Origin: SR1 bacterium human oral taxon HOT-345
GTDB lineage: Bacteria; Patescibacteriota; Gracilibacteria; Absconditabacterales; Absconditicoccaceae
Direction of reading: 5' to 3'
DNA length: 64,000 nucleotides
Assembly (NCBI GenBank): GCA_003260355.1
Contig: MPSQ01000001.1
Coordinates: 434,001 to 498,000 of the forward strand
In this document: one piece after another, positions 9,140 to 20,943 of the stretch
Numbering within the stretch: position 1 is the stretch's first letter
Layout: each line of letters starts with the position of its first letter
Made by a program: the position numbers and the translations under genes
The notes under the pieces: model-generated
What the model was told of the DNA's origin: nothing
The model's input: the letters and a program-made list of their open reading frames with translations, nothing else
Databases searched by the model: none

Positions 9140-11191
9140 ATGGAACTCAAAACGCTCCTCAGGACCACCCCACGCTATCTTAACCTCTTGGCACAGAATG
9201 GTATCACGACCATTAGGGATTTTTTTAATTATTTTCCGAGAGCCTACGAAGACAGAGCGAATATCAAGCCTCTGAACCAACTGATTTTTAATGATAAAGG
9301 TATCACTGCAACTAAAGGAAAAATCCTGAAAAAAACCGTCTTTCGCAGAGGGGGGAGAATGATTTACGATATTAGTTTTGAAGATGAACTAGGGATTCAA
9401 GGGACGATTTCGATTTTTAATTCAGGCTATCTTGCCAGCAAGCTCCAAGAGGGATGCCGATACATTATTGTAGGGAAGCCGAGCTTTAAGTATGGGAAAA
9501 CGATCTTTTCCCACCCTGATATTGTGCCGAGTTCGGATTCTTGAGCGTTTGAGGAAAACTACAACTCGGGAAGGATTTTCCCGGTGTATTCCGAGATGAA
9601 TGGGATCAAACCTTGATGGTTTGCCAAGAAGATTTGGGAGCTTCGTGATCAGATTCCCGCGGTTTTTGCTGAGTATTTGCCTGAGGAGTTCCTCAAGACC
9701 TTCCATTTACTCGATGTGCAGAAAACCATCCTCAATATTCACTATCCTGAGAGCGAATCGTTGAAATCACAGGCGATTCATAGGGTGTTTTTTGATCGTT
9801 TGCTAAGAGTTCAGCTTTTTTCTCTGATGAATAGGCAAAGCTATCAAGCTAACAAGAAAACTAGCTCTGAAGCGCAGCAACGGGGGGTGTTGAAGGCGAT
9901 GCTCCAGCGTCTGCCGTTTGAACTTACGATGGCTCAGAAGAAAGTGATCAAGCAAATCATTGATGATTTTCATAGCGGGAAGCCGATGCTCAGGCTTTTG
10001 CAAGGAGATGTAGGGAGCGGGAAAACGATCGTTGCAACGCTCGCGGCTTACTATCTCAAGCAGACTGAACAGGGACAAACGGTATTTCTTGCGCCTCTGG
10101 AGGTGCTGGCTCAGCAGCATTATCAAAGTATTGCAAAGCTATTGTTGCCGCTTGGGCTAAGAGTTGAGCTTTTGACGGGGTCGCTGACTAAGGGGCAAAA
10201 GGAGAAGATTAAATCGGATCTTCAGCAAGGGAAGATTGATGTTATCATCGGGACGCATGCTTTACTTCAAGAAGGGATCAGTTTTCAGAATTTACAGTAT
10301 GTGATTATTGATGAACAGCACAAATTTGGCGTAAAGCAGAGAGCGTTTTTCAAAAAGTTTGGAGCACCGCATATTTTGCAGATGTCGGCGACGCCGATTC
10401 CGAGGTCGATGGCGATTGCGTTCTTTGGGGAGTTTGATGTGAGTATTATTGATGAATTACCGAAAGGAAGGTTGCCGATCCAGACCAAAATCATCTCTAG
10501 CACCGAAGAAAAGAAACTCAAGCCTCGAATCCTTGAGAAAATTAGGAAAAATCAGAAGCTTTTCGTCGTGACGCCGCTTATTCAGGAGAGTGAGAGTCTT
10601 GATGAAGTGCAATCTGTCTTGCATGCGTATGAAGAAATTCAGCTGCTTTATCCGGAACTGGAAGGGAAGATTGGTTTACTCCATGGGAAGATGAAACCCA
10701 AAGAAAAAGAGGAAGCGATGCAAAATTTTAAGAGTGGGAAGACGATGATTCTCGTTGCTACGACAGTAATTGAAGTAGGAGTAGATGTTCCCGAGGCTAC
10801 GGTGATGATTATTAAGAATGCTGAGAGATTTGGCTTAGCTCAGCTTCATCAGCTCAGAGGAAGAATCGGAAGATCGGATCTTCAATCGTATTGTTTCCTC
10901 CAAACCCCCAAAAAATCGGGGGATAGCTACGAAAGGCTTAGAGCGATGGAACAGACGACGGATGGGTTTAAATTAGCTGAGCTGGATTTACAGAATCGTG
11001 GATCTGGGGAGATTTTGGGAACGATGCAGTCTGGAATAAGCGATATTCCGATTGAAATCCTCTCAGATTTGAAGTTTTTGGAGCAGGTGCAGGCTGGGGC
11101 ATCGTGGCTCTTGCAAAAGTATCCGGATTTGGAGGGATTGCCGAGCTTGCAGAAGTTTTTGCACGAGAAAATTGGTGATATTCTTGCTTAG
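9140..11191 (+). CDS. recG: ATP-dependent DNA helicase RecG
   Basis: This 683-residue superfamily 2 helicase reverses stalled forks and processes Holliday junctions. Residues 1-150 form the wedge/OB domain, interrupted by UGA 9542 (Gly) and a second UGA near 9614. The Walker A LLQGDVGSGKT lies near 290, the DEQH box is IIDEQHKFGV, motif III is MSATPIPRS, and motifs V-VI are VATTVIEVGVDVPEA and HQLRGRIGR. The TRG-type C-terminus follows. Length is normal for RecG. Two UGA codons in 683 is a low density compared with nearby accessory genes. The priA-like gene follows after 47 bases, a plausible replication-restart pair. Confidence 0.95.
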
Positions 11192-11238
11192 CTTCGTAAA
11201 AGTGGAGGAGTGGAGATTTTTTAAATTCATAGTAGAGG

Positions 11239-11976
11239 ATGTATCTGTATAGTTTCTCCCATTATATTGGGCAGGATAGGGTATTCTGGTGTGAGTTGCC
11301 GAGTAAAAAGGTCCAGGCTGGAGATGTCTTGCAATCTGAGTCAGATTTTTTTCTTGTATTAGGAGAGACGGTGAGTTTTCCTGAGCTTTATCAGCTGCGT
11401 TATCCGATGCAGGGGGAGTTTCATGTAGCGTTTCCCAAGCTTTTATCAAGTCCTGCACTTGAATTGGTGCATCGGATGGTTTATGAGCGGTATACGACCT
11501 ATAAAAACACGCTCAAGCTCTTTCTTGACCATGAAATTCAGAATCTGCTTGCTAAAGCAAAGCGTCCTACGAGCAAAAAATACCAGCCTCTTGATTTCAG
11601 CATAGGGAAACAGAGGATTCATTCGGAAGAACAGGAACAAATTCTGATTATTTTCCCGGATTTGCGAACGTTTACGAATGTGCTTGATCAGCAAGCTGTC
11701 GGCGGACTTTTTCTCAGTGCTTTGGACACTCAAGCCAGGAAAAATCTCAACCGATGGAAAATAAAACAGGGAGAAGAGCAGTTGATCTTTTGCACGGGGG
11801 CGGAAGTCTTCCAAGATTTTAAGAAGCTCGGGCAGATTTTCCTTGTTGAGCCACAAAAACGATATTATGCTAGCCAGCAAGACCCGAGATATAAGCTAGA
11901 AACGGTTGCGAAAAAGATTGCTGAGCTGCATGGTATCCCTTTACAGTTGATTGAGAGCGAAATGCTCGCTCAATAA
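11239..11976 (+). CDS. Reduced PriA-like primosomal protein
   Basis: The 245-residue protein begins like the PriA 3'-DNA-end-binding domain. Later it carries an eroded helicase core: EEQLIFCTGAEVFQDFKKLG aligns with the PriA stretch G..IVIGTRSALFAPF.NLG, and QQDPRYKLETVA aligns with the D.NPRY.ARDVA stretch. The DEEH box is replaced by LVEPQKR, no Walker A is present, and the zinc-binding and C-terminal helicase domains are missing, so it should not be an ATPase. An AGAGG Shine-Dalgarno precedes the ATG. It follows recG on the same strand. The alternative is an unrelated DNA-binding protein with chance resemblance. Confidence 0.45.
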   Translation: MYLYSFSHYIGQDRVFWCELPSKKVQAGDVLQSESDFFLVLGETVSFPELYQLRYPMQGEFHVAFPKLLSSPALELVHRMVYERYTTYKNTLKLFLDHEIQNLLAKAKRPTSKKYQPLDFSIGKQRIHSEEQEQILIIFPDLRTFTNVLDQQAVGGLFLSALDTQARKNLNRWKIKQGEEQLIFCTGAEVFQDFKKLGQIFLVEPQKRYYASQQDPRYKLETVAKKIAELHGIPLQLIESEMLAQ

Positions 11977-11981
11977 TCAGA

Positions 11982-13376
11982 TTACTCGGCAGTTCCGCTG
12001 CCTTGGAGCATATAGTGCTCGGATAATACTTGTATTGCTTGATCAAAAGAGTCTTCTCCGCTCGGCGCTTTGAGTAATTGGGAGTATAAGTCTGATTTTC
12101 CTTGTGGGTCGTCGCTAAATTTGTCGTTGATGATTTTTTCGATGATAGGAATTTGTTTTGCGACCATTCTTGGCAGCAAAGTTTCCTTGCCTTTAATCTC
12201 GACTTTTACTAAACCGAATAAAGCTAAAAGCGATGAAAAATCTGATTTAGAACTACTATAAAGATCCCAGAATCCATCATAAAATTTCCCTATCGTTGTA
12301 TTGATAATTGCTCGATCTGCCTCGCCTACTAACGGCAAAGTCAAACCATTCGTATAATCCACGTTGAAATATACCGCTCCCATAAATTGGTTTTCTTTCA
12401 AGAAAACGCTGAGGTTTTTGAGCCGTTGGTTTTTCCTAGCGGTTCAGGTTTCAGAGAGGAATTCCGCTCTTGAGGTGTCGGCTTGATATTTCCCGCCATA
12501 CCAAACTGCTGTTGTCCCCACTTCATCAATGAAAAGTGGTTTTCCGAGTGCTTTTAGTCTCGTTAGGGTGTTCCATTCTGGATCATTGAGGATTTGTGTT
12601 GGAGTTTTTCGTAGTCTGTTGCTCGTTGCCTTGCCCCAATTATAGAAGGTCACCCCGACAATATCTACGTAGGCTTCTCAAGGGTAGTAGTCCTCAAAAT
12701 GCGGACAGGTGTTGAGGGTTTGGAGGAGTTTTTCCTTTGTTTTGAGGCTGTTTTGTTCTTCAGGAGTCAGTTTTTTTTTCTTTTTTAGTTTGTTGATTTC
12801 CTCAAGCACGGGATTTTTATCCTTGCACTGAAGGAGTTTTGCCTGTTGGGAAGGGGTTCAGAGGGTTGGCATATCTCGGTGATTCACAGAGAAGTCAAAC
12901 AGGATATCTTGCTGATTCAATCCCAGCGAACGTGCTAAATTCCATACATGTATCCATGCTTCTTTGAATTTTGTGGGGTTTGAGCCTCGTGGATACCAAC
13001 CGCCATTCATTTCATGCATCGTCCTGAAGATTACTTTCAAATTTAGTCTCTTGATTGTCTTGAAAAATAGGGTGTATTGTTCGTCAAAGGCTCCTTTGGC
13101 TACCTCTTCAGCAGAAAATTGGTTTGGAGAAAGCGAGATATGATAGATTCTTTGGTTTCCCAGCTCTTTTGCTATTTTCTCCAGCTCAGCTACTACGTCT
13201 TGCTTGTCTCGTGGATCGTAAATAAAGCCAATCAAAGGCAGATAGAGGCTATAGTCTTTTTCTATCTTTACTACGTTTTCCACCGTATTATCCGTAGATT
13301 TTAGTCCCAGAACGAAAGCAGATGTTGAGAAAGGGAATGCGAGGAAAAATAGCATCAAAATCCAGACTTTTTTCAT
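11982..13376 (-). CDS. Secreted GH26-like glycoside hydrolase (beta-mannanase family)
   Basis: The 464-residue protein has an N-terminal signal peptide (MKKVWILMLFFLAFPFSTSA). A TIM-barrel domain then contains FRTMHEMNGGWYPRG at about 118-132, the GH26 acid/base motif with E122, and FIDEVGT at about 283-288, which fits the nucleophile E285. GH26 enzymes cleave beta-1,4-mannans and mixed glucans. Three UGA codons read as Gly (after 172, after 221 and before TARKN), and the stop is TAA. A C-terminal region of about 90 residues has no match I recognise. It converges with the priA-like gene five bases away. In a host-associated cell it could act on host or neighbour polysaccharide. Confidence 0.7.
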
Positions 13377-13525
13377 TTTTTGTGGTAGAGATAAATCAGA
13401 GAAACTTATAGTATTTTCCTTATGAAAATCAAGGAAATGGCTTTCTTCTAGCTAAAAATTATGATTATGGTAGGATACTAAAAAGAGTCAAGAACTCTTT
13501 TATTTACCAGGGATTTCCCTAAAAA

Positions 13526-13557
13526 GGATAGCAGTAAAGGTTTTACTCTATCCTTTT
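13526..13557 (+). promoter_or_regulatory. Strong leader hairpin plus T-run just before the second M16-like gene
   Basis: GGATAG-c-AGTAAA pairs with TTTTACT-CTATCC, giving a stem of about 12 pairs with a two-base loop region, followed by TTTTC nine bases before the ATG at 13566. Two smaller hairpins precede it (AAAGAGT/ACTCTTT near 13490 and AGGGA/TCCCT near 13510). The position suggests attenuation or a start-site-occluding structure. Confidence 0.5.
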
Positions 13558-13565
13558 CTCTTCAT

Positions 13566-14483
13566 ATGGAACTTCTTATTCAAACCCCATTATATCATGA
13601 AAATAAATATCTCCCTCACCTTTTAGAGCATTGTGTTCTCTATAGTCAACATGATGAAGAGCTTCTTTTCCTTCCGGATATTTTTGCTTCAACGAGAACA
13701 GGATATACCAGTTTCGAGTGGAAAAATATGTCGCTAGAAAAGATTCTTTTCTTTTTAGAAAGACCAGTAGATGAAAATATCTTTTTTTTACAGCAAAAAG
13801 TCGTAAAAAATGAGCTTAATAATTCCTCATTTTGACAAAAACTTTATGAAAAAATACTTCAAAAAATACATAAAAACTTTCGTACAAATAGTCTTGATAG
13901 TATTTCTTTAGAAGAGCTTTTAAGCTATCAAAAGCAGCGATACCAAAAAAAACATATGCTTCTTCTAGATGAGGAATGAAAGATCATATTTGATCGAGGG
14001 AAAGGGGAAACGCTCAAGAAAGGCAAGCTCTCTTTAGATAGTTTTCAGTTCCCCGAAACGCTTGACCTCAGCTATCAAAAAGAACACTATCATCTTTTGC
14101 TCACTAAAAATATACAAGCAAGCACGATTTTAGTAGTAGATTTTTTTGGAGCTTATCTTGAGGATATGTTGTACCTCCATGATAGTAAGGCTTGAAAATA
14201 TTATTATGAACGTTTAGACTATTCCCTTGCAGATTCATTCTTCCTGATTAGTAGAGAAAAAAAGTTTCCCAAAATAAGTAGACAAAGACGAAAACAGTTC
14301 TTTGATCTCTTTCAGCCGTATTATTGCGAAAAAATCAGACAAGGAGAAAAAAGAGCCTATATCCCTCAGATAGCACTTTTTACAGAAGAGTATTTCTCAA
14401 GAGAAGAACATATCGGTTTAATTTCCCATCTTGATTTTTCTCTCATTTTAGAACTTTTGAAGAGATTTAGAATTATTATGTAG
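13566..14483 (+). CDS. Short M16 (pitrilysin)-like metallopeptidase homologue, paralogue 2
   Basis: The 305-residue protein has HLLEH at residues 18-22, exactly where the paralogue at 436-1365 has HMLEH. The family fold continues through VKNELNNSSF at about 79-88, where the E of VKNE is the candidate third ligand. Overall length and domain content equal those of the first copy, so both are single-module M16-like proteins. Three UGA codons read as Gly (after SSF, in DEEGKI and in SKAGKY), and the stop is TAG. It is a stand-alone gene with a structured leader and its own terminator. The substrate is unknown. Confidence 0.6.
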
Positions 14484-14521
14484 TCCCTTAATTTTTAAAC
14501 AATTGTATTATAACCCCATAC

Positions 14522-14551
14522 CTTGCACAAGATACATTGTGCAAGTTTTTT
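14522..14551 (+). terminator. Intrinsic terminator after the second M16-like gene
   Basis: CTTGCACA (14522-14529) pairs with TGTGCAAG (14538-14545) and is followed by six T. It lies 38 bases after the TAG. Confidence 0.85.
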
Positions 14552-14611
14552 AATAAGGTAATTTGCGACTTGTTTTAATACAAAGATTATTCGTTTTAAT
14601 TAATGGTTTTT

Positions 14612-15569
<958 letters not shown>

Positions 15570-15724
15570 TTTACTTTTTACTTAAATAAAAATCTAACAA
15601 GACAAGGTATAAAGATATCAATCCCTTTGTCAAGCACAACACATCAATCCAAGAAGATATGTTTCCTTGCTAGTAAAAATTGTTCTAATCTTTTACTGAC
15701 AAGACATCTTTTCTCATAAAATAC

Positions 15725-16481
15725 AAAAAAAGAAGCAGATAGAACTATCCACTCCTTATTTTCTATAAGGAGGTATAAAAGTATAGTGCCGAAAACCGCT
15801 ATAACATCTCTTAAACATTATAGTATCTCATGCTTTAGGCTATCCTAAAGATAAGAGTCATGAGAAAGCAACTCCTAAGCATTTTTTATCAAGAAAAGTG
15901 TAATCCTTCTCAGAGAAAAGAATCCTGATCTTTCCAAGAGCAGAAAGCGAGATGATAGAGGGGAACCACCCCTTTCAACTTTAGTATCACTTCCAACAAT
16001 ACCCAGAACAAAAAATTCCTCACCAATCCCTTCTAAACCTAGCCCTAGTAAAGCCCTATATACTTTCTTAGCAGAGAGAAGGTAGTAAAGTCGGTTAAGA
16101 AACTTTACCTTTCTTACTACTTCAAGCGAAAATATCTAAGGGAATCCTTTCCAGAGGTTATTTAAAAGCTTTTTTCTTTCCTCGAAGTGTTTTACTTCAT
16201 CGAGTCATAGTCGTTCGCTCTTAACGAAACTTACTAGAGAAAAAAATCTGACTTTTCTTTTTTGCCCTTCATCCTCCAATACAGAAAGATAAAGCTTTAT
16301 GACTCCTGTTAAACTCAAAAGCCACTGGAAGCTGCCTTTACCACCTATCAACGAATGATAAACGCACTTAACAATTCAAAAGAAAAGTGATTGAAAGAAC
16401 TTTTTCTATACTTTTATTTTAAAGACCTCATCATAGTTGCTCATCAACAAAGGAGTCTATTTTGCACTCTTTCTTGATGAC
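15725..16481 (-). ncRNA. Large structured non-coding RNA candidate (~750 nt)
   Basis: No frame in code 25 stays open here, yet the stretch has a full promoter (16516-16488, minus strand) and ends in a T-run (15731-15725). Reading the minus strand it contains perfect or near-perfect hairpins: CTCGA-t-GAAGT/ACTTC-GAG (16206-16182), GTAAAGT/ACTTTAC (about 16117-16090), AGGGG/CCCCT (about 15978-15958), CTCATG..CTTTAGG/CCTAAAG-CATGAG (15864-15827) and CTCCTTAT/ATAAGGAG (15772-15752). I looked for RNase P, tmRNA, SRP and 6S signatures; only a lone GAGGAAAG recalls RNase P and its partner element is absent. Class unknown. Confidence 0.5.
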
Positions 16482-16487
16482 GATATT

Positions 16488-16516
16488 ATTATAGTCAGTT
16501 TTTTCTGAAAATGCAA
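16488..16516 (-). promoter_or_regulatory. Promoter TTGCAT-N17-TATAAT for the large RNA candidate
   Basis: On the minus strand TTGCAT (16516-16511) and TATAAT (16493-16488) are 17 bases apart. No gene start follows, only the structured gene-free stretch. It lies 80 bases downstream of the tex stop. Confidence 0.7.
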
Positions 16517-16596
16517 ATTTTTGATGTCTTTTTTCTTTGTTTTTCAAAACTCCTCTTCTCAACCGCTATTTCTTTTATGATTTTTGGGCTGATTTT

Positions 16597-18858
16597 CTAA
16601 GAAAAGGTGATATTCCCACTCAATCACGCTCCAGACTCCCCTCTTTTTTCTGGGCGGGGCTGAGTTTTCCTCTGAGGAGGCTTGGAATTATGCTCACCCT
16701 TCATAGAAAGGGAAAGCTTTTCTCTTTCTTTATCAATTTCCAAAACCCTGACCTCTATCTGCTGTCCGACATGCACAACCTCAAGCGGATTGGTTACGAA
16801 ATAGTCCGCCATCTGCGATTTATGCACGAGCCCGTCATTATGCAACCCAACATCTACAAAGGCACCAAAATCCGTCACATTTCTTACTACGCCTTGAAGT
16901 TTCATCCCAATCTCTACATCATCAATGCTCAGAATATCTGATTTGAAGACAGGCTTTTCAATTTCCTCTCTCGGATCTAGTCATGGCCTCTGTAATTCTT
17001 TCAAAATATCTTGCATCGTCTCAAATCAAAGTCCGTATTTGTTGGCAAACCCTTCAATTTCTTGTTCGCTGTAGTTTTTGAGGGACTGAAGGGGAAGAAT
17101 CAGATTTTTCTTTTTGATACCCAACTCCCCTTCCAGAAAACTCAAGGTTGCTGCATAATGATCAGGATGAATCCCCGTCGCATCAAGTGGCTCTTTCCCT
17201 TCTTTGATCCTAAGAAATCCTACTGCCTGCTCATATGCCTTAGGTCCAAGCCCTTTCACTTTCTTGATCTGCTTTTTATCGGTAAAAGACCCATTTTCAT
17301 CTCTATAGGCTACTACATTCTTGGCAACTGAGGCCGATAACCCTGCAATATACTGCAAAAGCGTATAGCTTGCCGTGTTTACATCTACTCCAACTGCGTT
17401 TACCACATCTTCTACCTTCTCATTTAGCTTCTCTTTGAGAAATTTCTGATCTACATCGTGCTGATACTGCCCTACTCCGATCGCTTTAGGATCAATTTTG
17501 GTCAACTCTGCCAAAGGATCCTGCACTCTGTGAGCAATACTAATCGCTCCTCTAATCGTCACATCAAGCTGTGGATATTCCTGCTGTGCAAGCTCCGACG
17601 CCGAATATACTGACGCCCCCGCCTCAGAAGTAATCACATATTGAAGCGTTGGCATATATTTTTTGATAAAATCTGCTACCACTTTCTCCGACTCCCTAGA
17701 TGCTGTCCCGTTTCCTATCACAATCAGCTGAATCCCATACTTCTGCACCAAATCAAGTAGGGTCTTTTCTGCTTCTGCAATCTTTTTTTGTGGTTCAGTA
17801 GGATAAATCACCTCTTTCGCTAAGAATTTCCCCGTTTGATCGACGACCGCAAGCTTGCAACCGGTTCTAAACGCAGGATCAAATCCCAATACCGTCAACC
17901 CTTTTACCGGTGGCGTCAAAAGGAGCTGCTTCAAATTATCTCCAAAGACTTTGATTGCAGCCTCGTCCGCTCGCCTCTTTTTGTCGGCTCTTAGCTCTCT
18001 TTCTAGTGAAGGCAGGAGTAATCTCTCCAGTCCATCGTCAATTGCTTGCTGTAAATACTCAACCGAGCTGTTCGCAACGCTAGGAATAAAATACTTGCTT
18101 GCATACTCCGAGATTTTCTGCTGAGAAAACTGCAATTTGATGCTGAGCTGCTTTTCTTTCTCCGCTCTACTTACCGCCAGATAGGCATAGGAAGGCATTT
18201 CAAAAAGTTTCTTCTGATACTGCTGATATACCCTGTATACCCCATTTTCCTCAAAAGTCTTGGTCGCTTTGGTCTCTAATGTGGCGTTTTGTTCTTCAAA
18301 TTGCTTGATGTCGGCTCTTAAATCTGCGTGATCTGATACCTCTTCTGCAACAATATCCTTTGCTCCCTGAATAGCCTCTGCACGATCCTTCACTGAGGTC
18401 TTTTCGTCGCCCGTATCCTTAATAAAGGTATCGGCTCTGCTTTCAAACTCTTCTTTTGTAAGCTCTGCGGTTGATAAGAGCTTTGCTAGCGGCTCCAAGC
18501 CCTTCGCTTTGGCGATAGTTGCTTTGGTATTCTTCTTTTCCTTGAAAGGTCTATAAAGATCTTCCACTCTCGCAAGCGTCTCTGCAGCTAAAATCTGATT
18601 TTTCAGACTTTCGGTCAAGAGTCCCCTCTCCGCAATCAAACGGATCACGTCTTCCTTCCTTGCCTCCAAATTTTTACGATAACTGTAGAGTTCAAAAAAA
18701 TCACGAAGCTGTTCGTCGGTAGCCCCCTTTGTCATTTCCTTACGATAACGCGCAATAAACGGTATTGTGTTCCCTTCATCCAAAAGCTGAATAATATTGT
18801 TGATTACCGCAGCTTCCATACCAGTTTTCTGCTGTAATTGTTGGAGTAAAGTCGTCAT
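16597..18858 (-). CDS. tex: Tex family RNA-binding transcription accessory protein
   Basis: The 753-residue protein carries the full Tex layout. The N-terminal helical domain starts LLQQLQQKTGMEAAVINN and contains PFIARYRKEMTKGATDEQLR. The YqgF-like RNase H fold has VLGFDPAFRTGCKLAVVD, where many family members have LGlDPgxRtGCK. The helix-hairpin-helix part includes DVNTASYTLLQYIAGLSAS, and the C-terminal S1 domain includes GVVRNVTDFGAFVDVGLHNDGLVHKSQMA. UGA codons at about 17026, 16981 and 16624 are Gly; the true stop is TAG at 16597. A basic tail (PQRKTQPRPEKRG) follows S1. The leader contains the AAATCTGA word. Role: RNA/nucleic-acid binding linked to transcription and RNA turnover. Confidence 0.92.
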
Positions 18859-19073
18859 TGCTATGCTCTTTAGTAAAAAATAAAAAAAATCTGATTTTTG
18901 ACGCTAGTTTGTTCTCGGATTCAAGCAAAGCCTTGGAAATCCGATCCCTGTAAAGCTCTCGCTTGCATCTAAGTAGCAGTGCTGTGGCTTTAGTAAACTG
19001 CAACGGGAGCGTTTGGCTCTAAAAGTGAGTAAAAACTTCTGCTATTTCCAAGCATTCTCGAGGGTTTCCTCTG

Positions 19074-19268
19074 CTAATGTTCTCGATGCTCCTCGATAAT
19101 CTTATTCTCAAACTTGTCGAGTGCTACGGATATTTGATTCGGCGGGATAACTTTCTTCTGAGCTGAATTTTTCATCACGAGGCTCAGGTCGTCCTTCTTC
19201 ACCGCCTCCAAAATCGGATTTTCCAGACTTTTAGAGATCTTTTCTTGGGTTGCTTTGGTGTCGGTCAT
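19074..19268 (-). CDS. Small charged protein of unknown function
   Basis: The 64-residue frame MTDTKATQEKISKSLENPIL... is predominantly helical, rich in K and E, has no Cys and ends in TAG. It lies upstream of tex on the same strand with a 215-base gap containing no gene. Its length and amino acid balance look coding but no homologue is recognised. Confidence 0.35.
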   Translation of the reverse strand: MTDTKATQEKISKSLENPILEAVKKDDLSLVMKNSAQKKVIPPNQISVALDKFENKIIEEHREH

Positions 19269-19446
19269 CAGCCAAAAAAACAAAAATAAAGCAACTTCCA
19301 CTCTAGCGGAATCCTCCCTAATTTCAAGTCAAAAAATGCCTTGCATTTTCGCTAGGGATTGCTAGATATGAGCTGGAAATTAACTATTGACGTGATCTTT
19401 AACAGCTTTCCTCTTATAAAAAACAAAAATCTGATCCCTTTTCTCT

Positions 19447-19598
19447 GTCATTGCAAGCGAAGCGTGGCAATCCAACGACTTCAAACCCGTTATTGTGAGC
19501 GAAGTGAAGCAATCCAACGACTTCAAACCGTCATTGCGAACAAAGTGAAGCAATCCACTGACTTCAAACCCGTCATTGCGAGCGAAGCAATGATTTCA
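19447..19598. repeat. REP-like tandem repeat, about 3.7 units of ~41 bp
   Basis: The units start near 19447, 19489, 19529 and 19571, each reading roughly GTCATTGCGAGCGAAG.GAAGCAATCCAACGACTTCAAACC. The core (CATTGCGAGCGAAGCG..GCAATCC) is of the kind found as dispersed REP sequences in many bacteria, where the two ends can pair. Single degenerate units occur at 11-75 and 1740-1770. Confidence 0.8.
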
Positions 19599-19640
19599 AA
19601 GGGGCTGTGGAGAAAAAATCCCGCGAATCAAACGTTTCAA

Positions 19641-19962
19641 GGGGTATATGAACTTTTCAATGCAAGCATTGGAAGTTTTTAGGGGTCTATGGACAAAAAA
19701 ATGCTAGAACTCAAAGAAATTAGGGGTAAATGATCTTTTTTGTGCTAGAATCGTTGGTTTTTGAGGGTAAATGATCATTTGGTCGCAATTTCCGGTCGGT
19801 TCTTGGACTAAAATGGACATTTCCTATCAATTTCCACCCGTTTTTTAGACACAAATGGATATTTTGTCTCAATTTCGGGGTAGAAATGGACACAAAAAGT
19901 GTATTTACCCTAAAAAACCGTCGTTTCTGTAGACAGATATAGACATTTTGTTGTAATTTCTG
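19641..19962 (+). repeat. Long dispersed repeat, copy 2 (~320 bp)
   Basis: This is a direct copy of 8644-8966, collinear for its whole length with scattered substitutions, and it continues with another degenerate unit to about 20010. It abuts the REP-like array on its left. With copy 1 it brackets the recG-to-tex segment. Confidence 0.85.
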
Positions 19963-20113
19963 CTCGGAGATGGACATGAAAAGCGTTTTTAGTCTAAAAA
20001 ATCGTCGGTTTTGGGATCAAAAAGTGCCTCAAAGGATCAGATTTCTTCTTTTTAGATAAAAAAATCTTCCTGAGAAGATGAGCTTTCTTATATACTCATC
20101 GTTTTATCTTCTT

Positions 20114-20929
20114 ATGATCAACACAATGACGCATGCAGAAGAAGTAAAAGAGTTTTCTCCCAAGAAACTCACGAATGCCAACTATGGTGCCTTTATGCAA
20201 GCCTTTGAAAAGCTTGTAGCGAAGGGGACGACGGAAAAACTTTGACTTGAGGCGAGTGATTTCACCGCTTTTCAAGACAAACTCAAGGTCTTTCTCGATC
20301 TCAATCAAGAGATGCACCAAGAAGAATTTACCAAAGCTTTGCAGGAGCTGGACAAAAAACGTGATCAGCTTCTGAGTTTTATCTTTGCTAAGATTAGTAT
20401 TGAGGCACAGTCCCCTGATACGCAAGTGCAGAAGGCTGGGCAACTTTTACTCCCGCTGAAAAAGCAATATCAAGGGATCCAGACCAAGCAAGACCGTGCA
20501 GAGAGCTTTTTGATCAGCGGTTTGCTCGTGGACCTCGAGAAAACCGAGCATGCTGCGGCAGTAGCCAAAATCTGATTGACGGCGGGTGTGCAGGAGCTGA
20601 AAACGGTGAATGCCAAGTTTATCGAAACGATGGCAGAACGCTCTGAAAAGGAGATTGTTAGGAATCTGCAAGGAGCGAAGAAACTCCGTGAGGAGTTAGA
20701 TACGCTCTACAGGCAGTTCATCAGGAAAATTGACGCACTTGGGGTCGTAAGTCCGAATCCAGAGCTGGTGGCGTGCATTGCTTCGCTCAATCAACTCATT
20801 CAAGAGACACGTAATGCCCGAACCATCCATAAAGGGTTGGTGGGAGCCTATACGACGGACGGAGAATGGGAAGATGAAGAAAAACCTGAAGCTGAAAGCG
20901 TTGCCTCCGAAGCAACAGATAAAGCCTAA
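20114..20929 (+). CDS. DUF6261 family helical protein
   Basis: The 271-residue protein is almost entirely helical. Features that fit DUF6261 are LQELDKKRDQLLSFI near 77-91, VQKAGQLLLPLKKQYQGI, and GLTAGVQELKTVNAKFIETM with a UGA-encoded Gly at 20573. The late segment LREELDTLYRQFIRKIDALG then precedes LNQLIQE. A second UGA lies after TTEKL. Function of the family is unknown; it is common in Bacteroidota, so transfer from a co-resident is possible but not shown. ATG 20114 gives the full family start. It ends in TAA ahead of an intrinsic terminator. Confidence 0.65.
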
Positions 20930-20943
20930 GAGGAAGCAAAGAA

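Noticed and set aside
15725..16481. RNase P RNA
   Set aside because: Only a GAGGAAAG box is present; the partner ACAGAACCC-type element and the other conserved loops were not found.
19359..19682. Plus-strand frame across the REP-like array
   Set aside because: Its repeated CERSEAIQRLQT-like peptide is only the translation of the ~41-bp repeat units; no family match.
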